From Panorpa germanica (Eukaryota > Arthropoda > Insecta > Mecoptera > Panorpidae): DNA of 64,000 bases. How positions within the stretch are numbered: position 1 is the first letter of the stretch; each line of letters opens with the position of its first letter. Both the position numbers and the translations under genes were made by a program. Of the stretch, positions 63,806-64,000 are shown in pieces. The DNA lies in assembly GCA_963678705.1 (NCBI GenBank), contig OY783208.1, positions 20,362,207 through 20,426,206 of the forward strand, read 5' to 3'. The notes beneath the pieces are model-generated. The model saw nothing but the letters and a program-made list of their open reading frames with translations. It made no database searches and was not told the origin of the DNA.

Positions 63806-64000
63806 CCAGGGTAGATAATTTTAGAAACATAAAAAAATTAAAGTAGAATGAAACCTATTGGAAATGGAAGGGAATACTACTAAAATGAAAGGAAAAATAA
63901 ATTACGGTCGATCTGAGGTTGGGAAGGGGTAGGGGGTGAGGTTTTAAGGGTAAAATTCGGTAAATCTCGATTTCCGGCAAAACTACAAGTCCTATCGAAA
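63806..64000. other. window end, possible repeat
   Basis: G-rich sequence (GGGAAGGGGTAGGGGGTGAG) followed by TCGATTTCCGGCAAAACTAC. It looks like a dispersed repeat cut by the window edge; not identified. Confidence 0.25.

Overview
The window looks like AT-rich nuclear DNA from an arthropod, most likely an insect. It has genes with GT-AG introns, a secreted carboxylesterase-family gene, an animal type I fatty acid synthase, C2H2 zinc-finger genes and a dense load of animal transposons. Nothing in it is bacterial or viral in layout. The species cannot be named from what is visible.

Layout. 1-2.5 kb: a possible small spliced gene on the minus strand. 2.5-3.2 kb: a C2H2 zinc-finger gene (plus). 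4-10.4 kb: transposon debris, a frameshifted BESS-motif gene remnant and two small candidate exons. 11.4-13.2 kb: a 155-bp tandem repeat with a 465-bp higher-order period. 13.2-20.4 kb: a large decayed Helitron (minus). Its coding frame runs two deubiquitinase-like domains, a basic coiled-coil repeat array, a Rep nuclease and a Pif1-type helicase. 23-24 kb: a non-autonomous Helitron. 24.6-25.7 kb: a second C2H2 gene (minus). 26.3-43.8 kb: an 11-exon carboxylesterase-family gene (minus) that I could splice completely into 595 codons. It has lost the catalytic Ser, His and oxyanion-hole residues. Its introns are filled with element A, Helitrons, a solo LTR, mariner and non-LTR remnants, and AT microsatellites. 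44-48.4 kb: more Helitrons, a Tc1/mariner transposon inside an element A copy, and a Helitron with an intact Rep ORF but no helicase. 48.5-50.9 kb: the last five exons (ACP and thioesterase) of a fatty acid synthase (minus). 52.4 kb: a zinc-finger fragment. 55.1-60.6 kb: a full-length non-LTR retrotransposon (minus) with a 12-bp target site duplication. 60.8-61.6 kb: a C2H2 pseudogene. 62.5-64 kb: more remnants.

The host genes do not form a pathway cluster. Esterase and fatty acid synthase are simply neighbours on the same strand, and the three C2H2 loci share one architecture (spliced 5' UTR, IKEE-type acidic N-terminus, C-terminal fingers). The most interesting item is the Helitron at 13.2-20.4 kb, with tandem cysteine-protease (herpesvirus-tegument-like deubiquitinase fold) domains ahead of Rep/helicase and a satellite array beside its 3' side. 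The second is the catalytically dead, but structurally complete, esterase gene.
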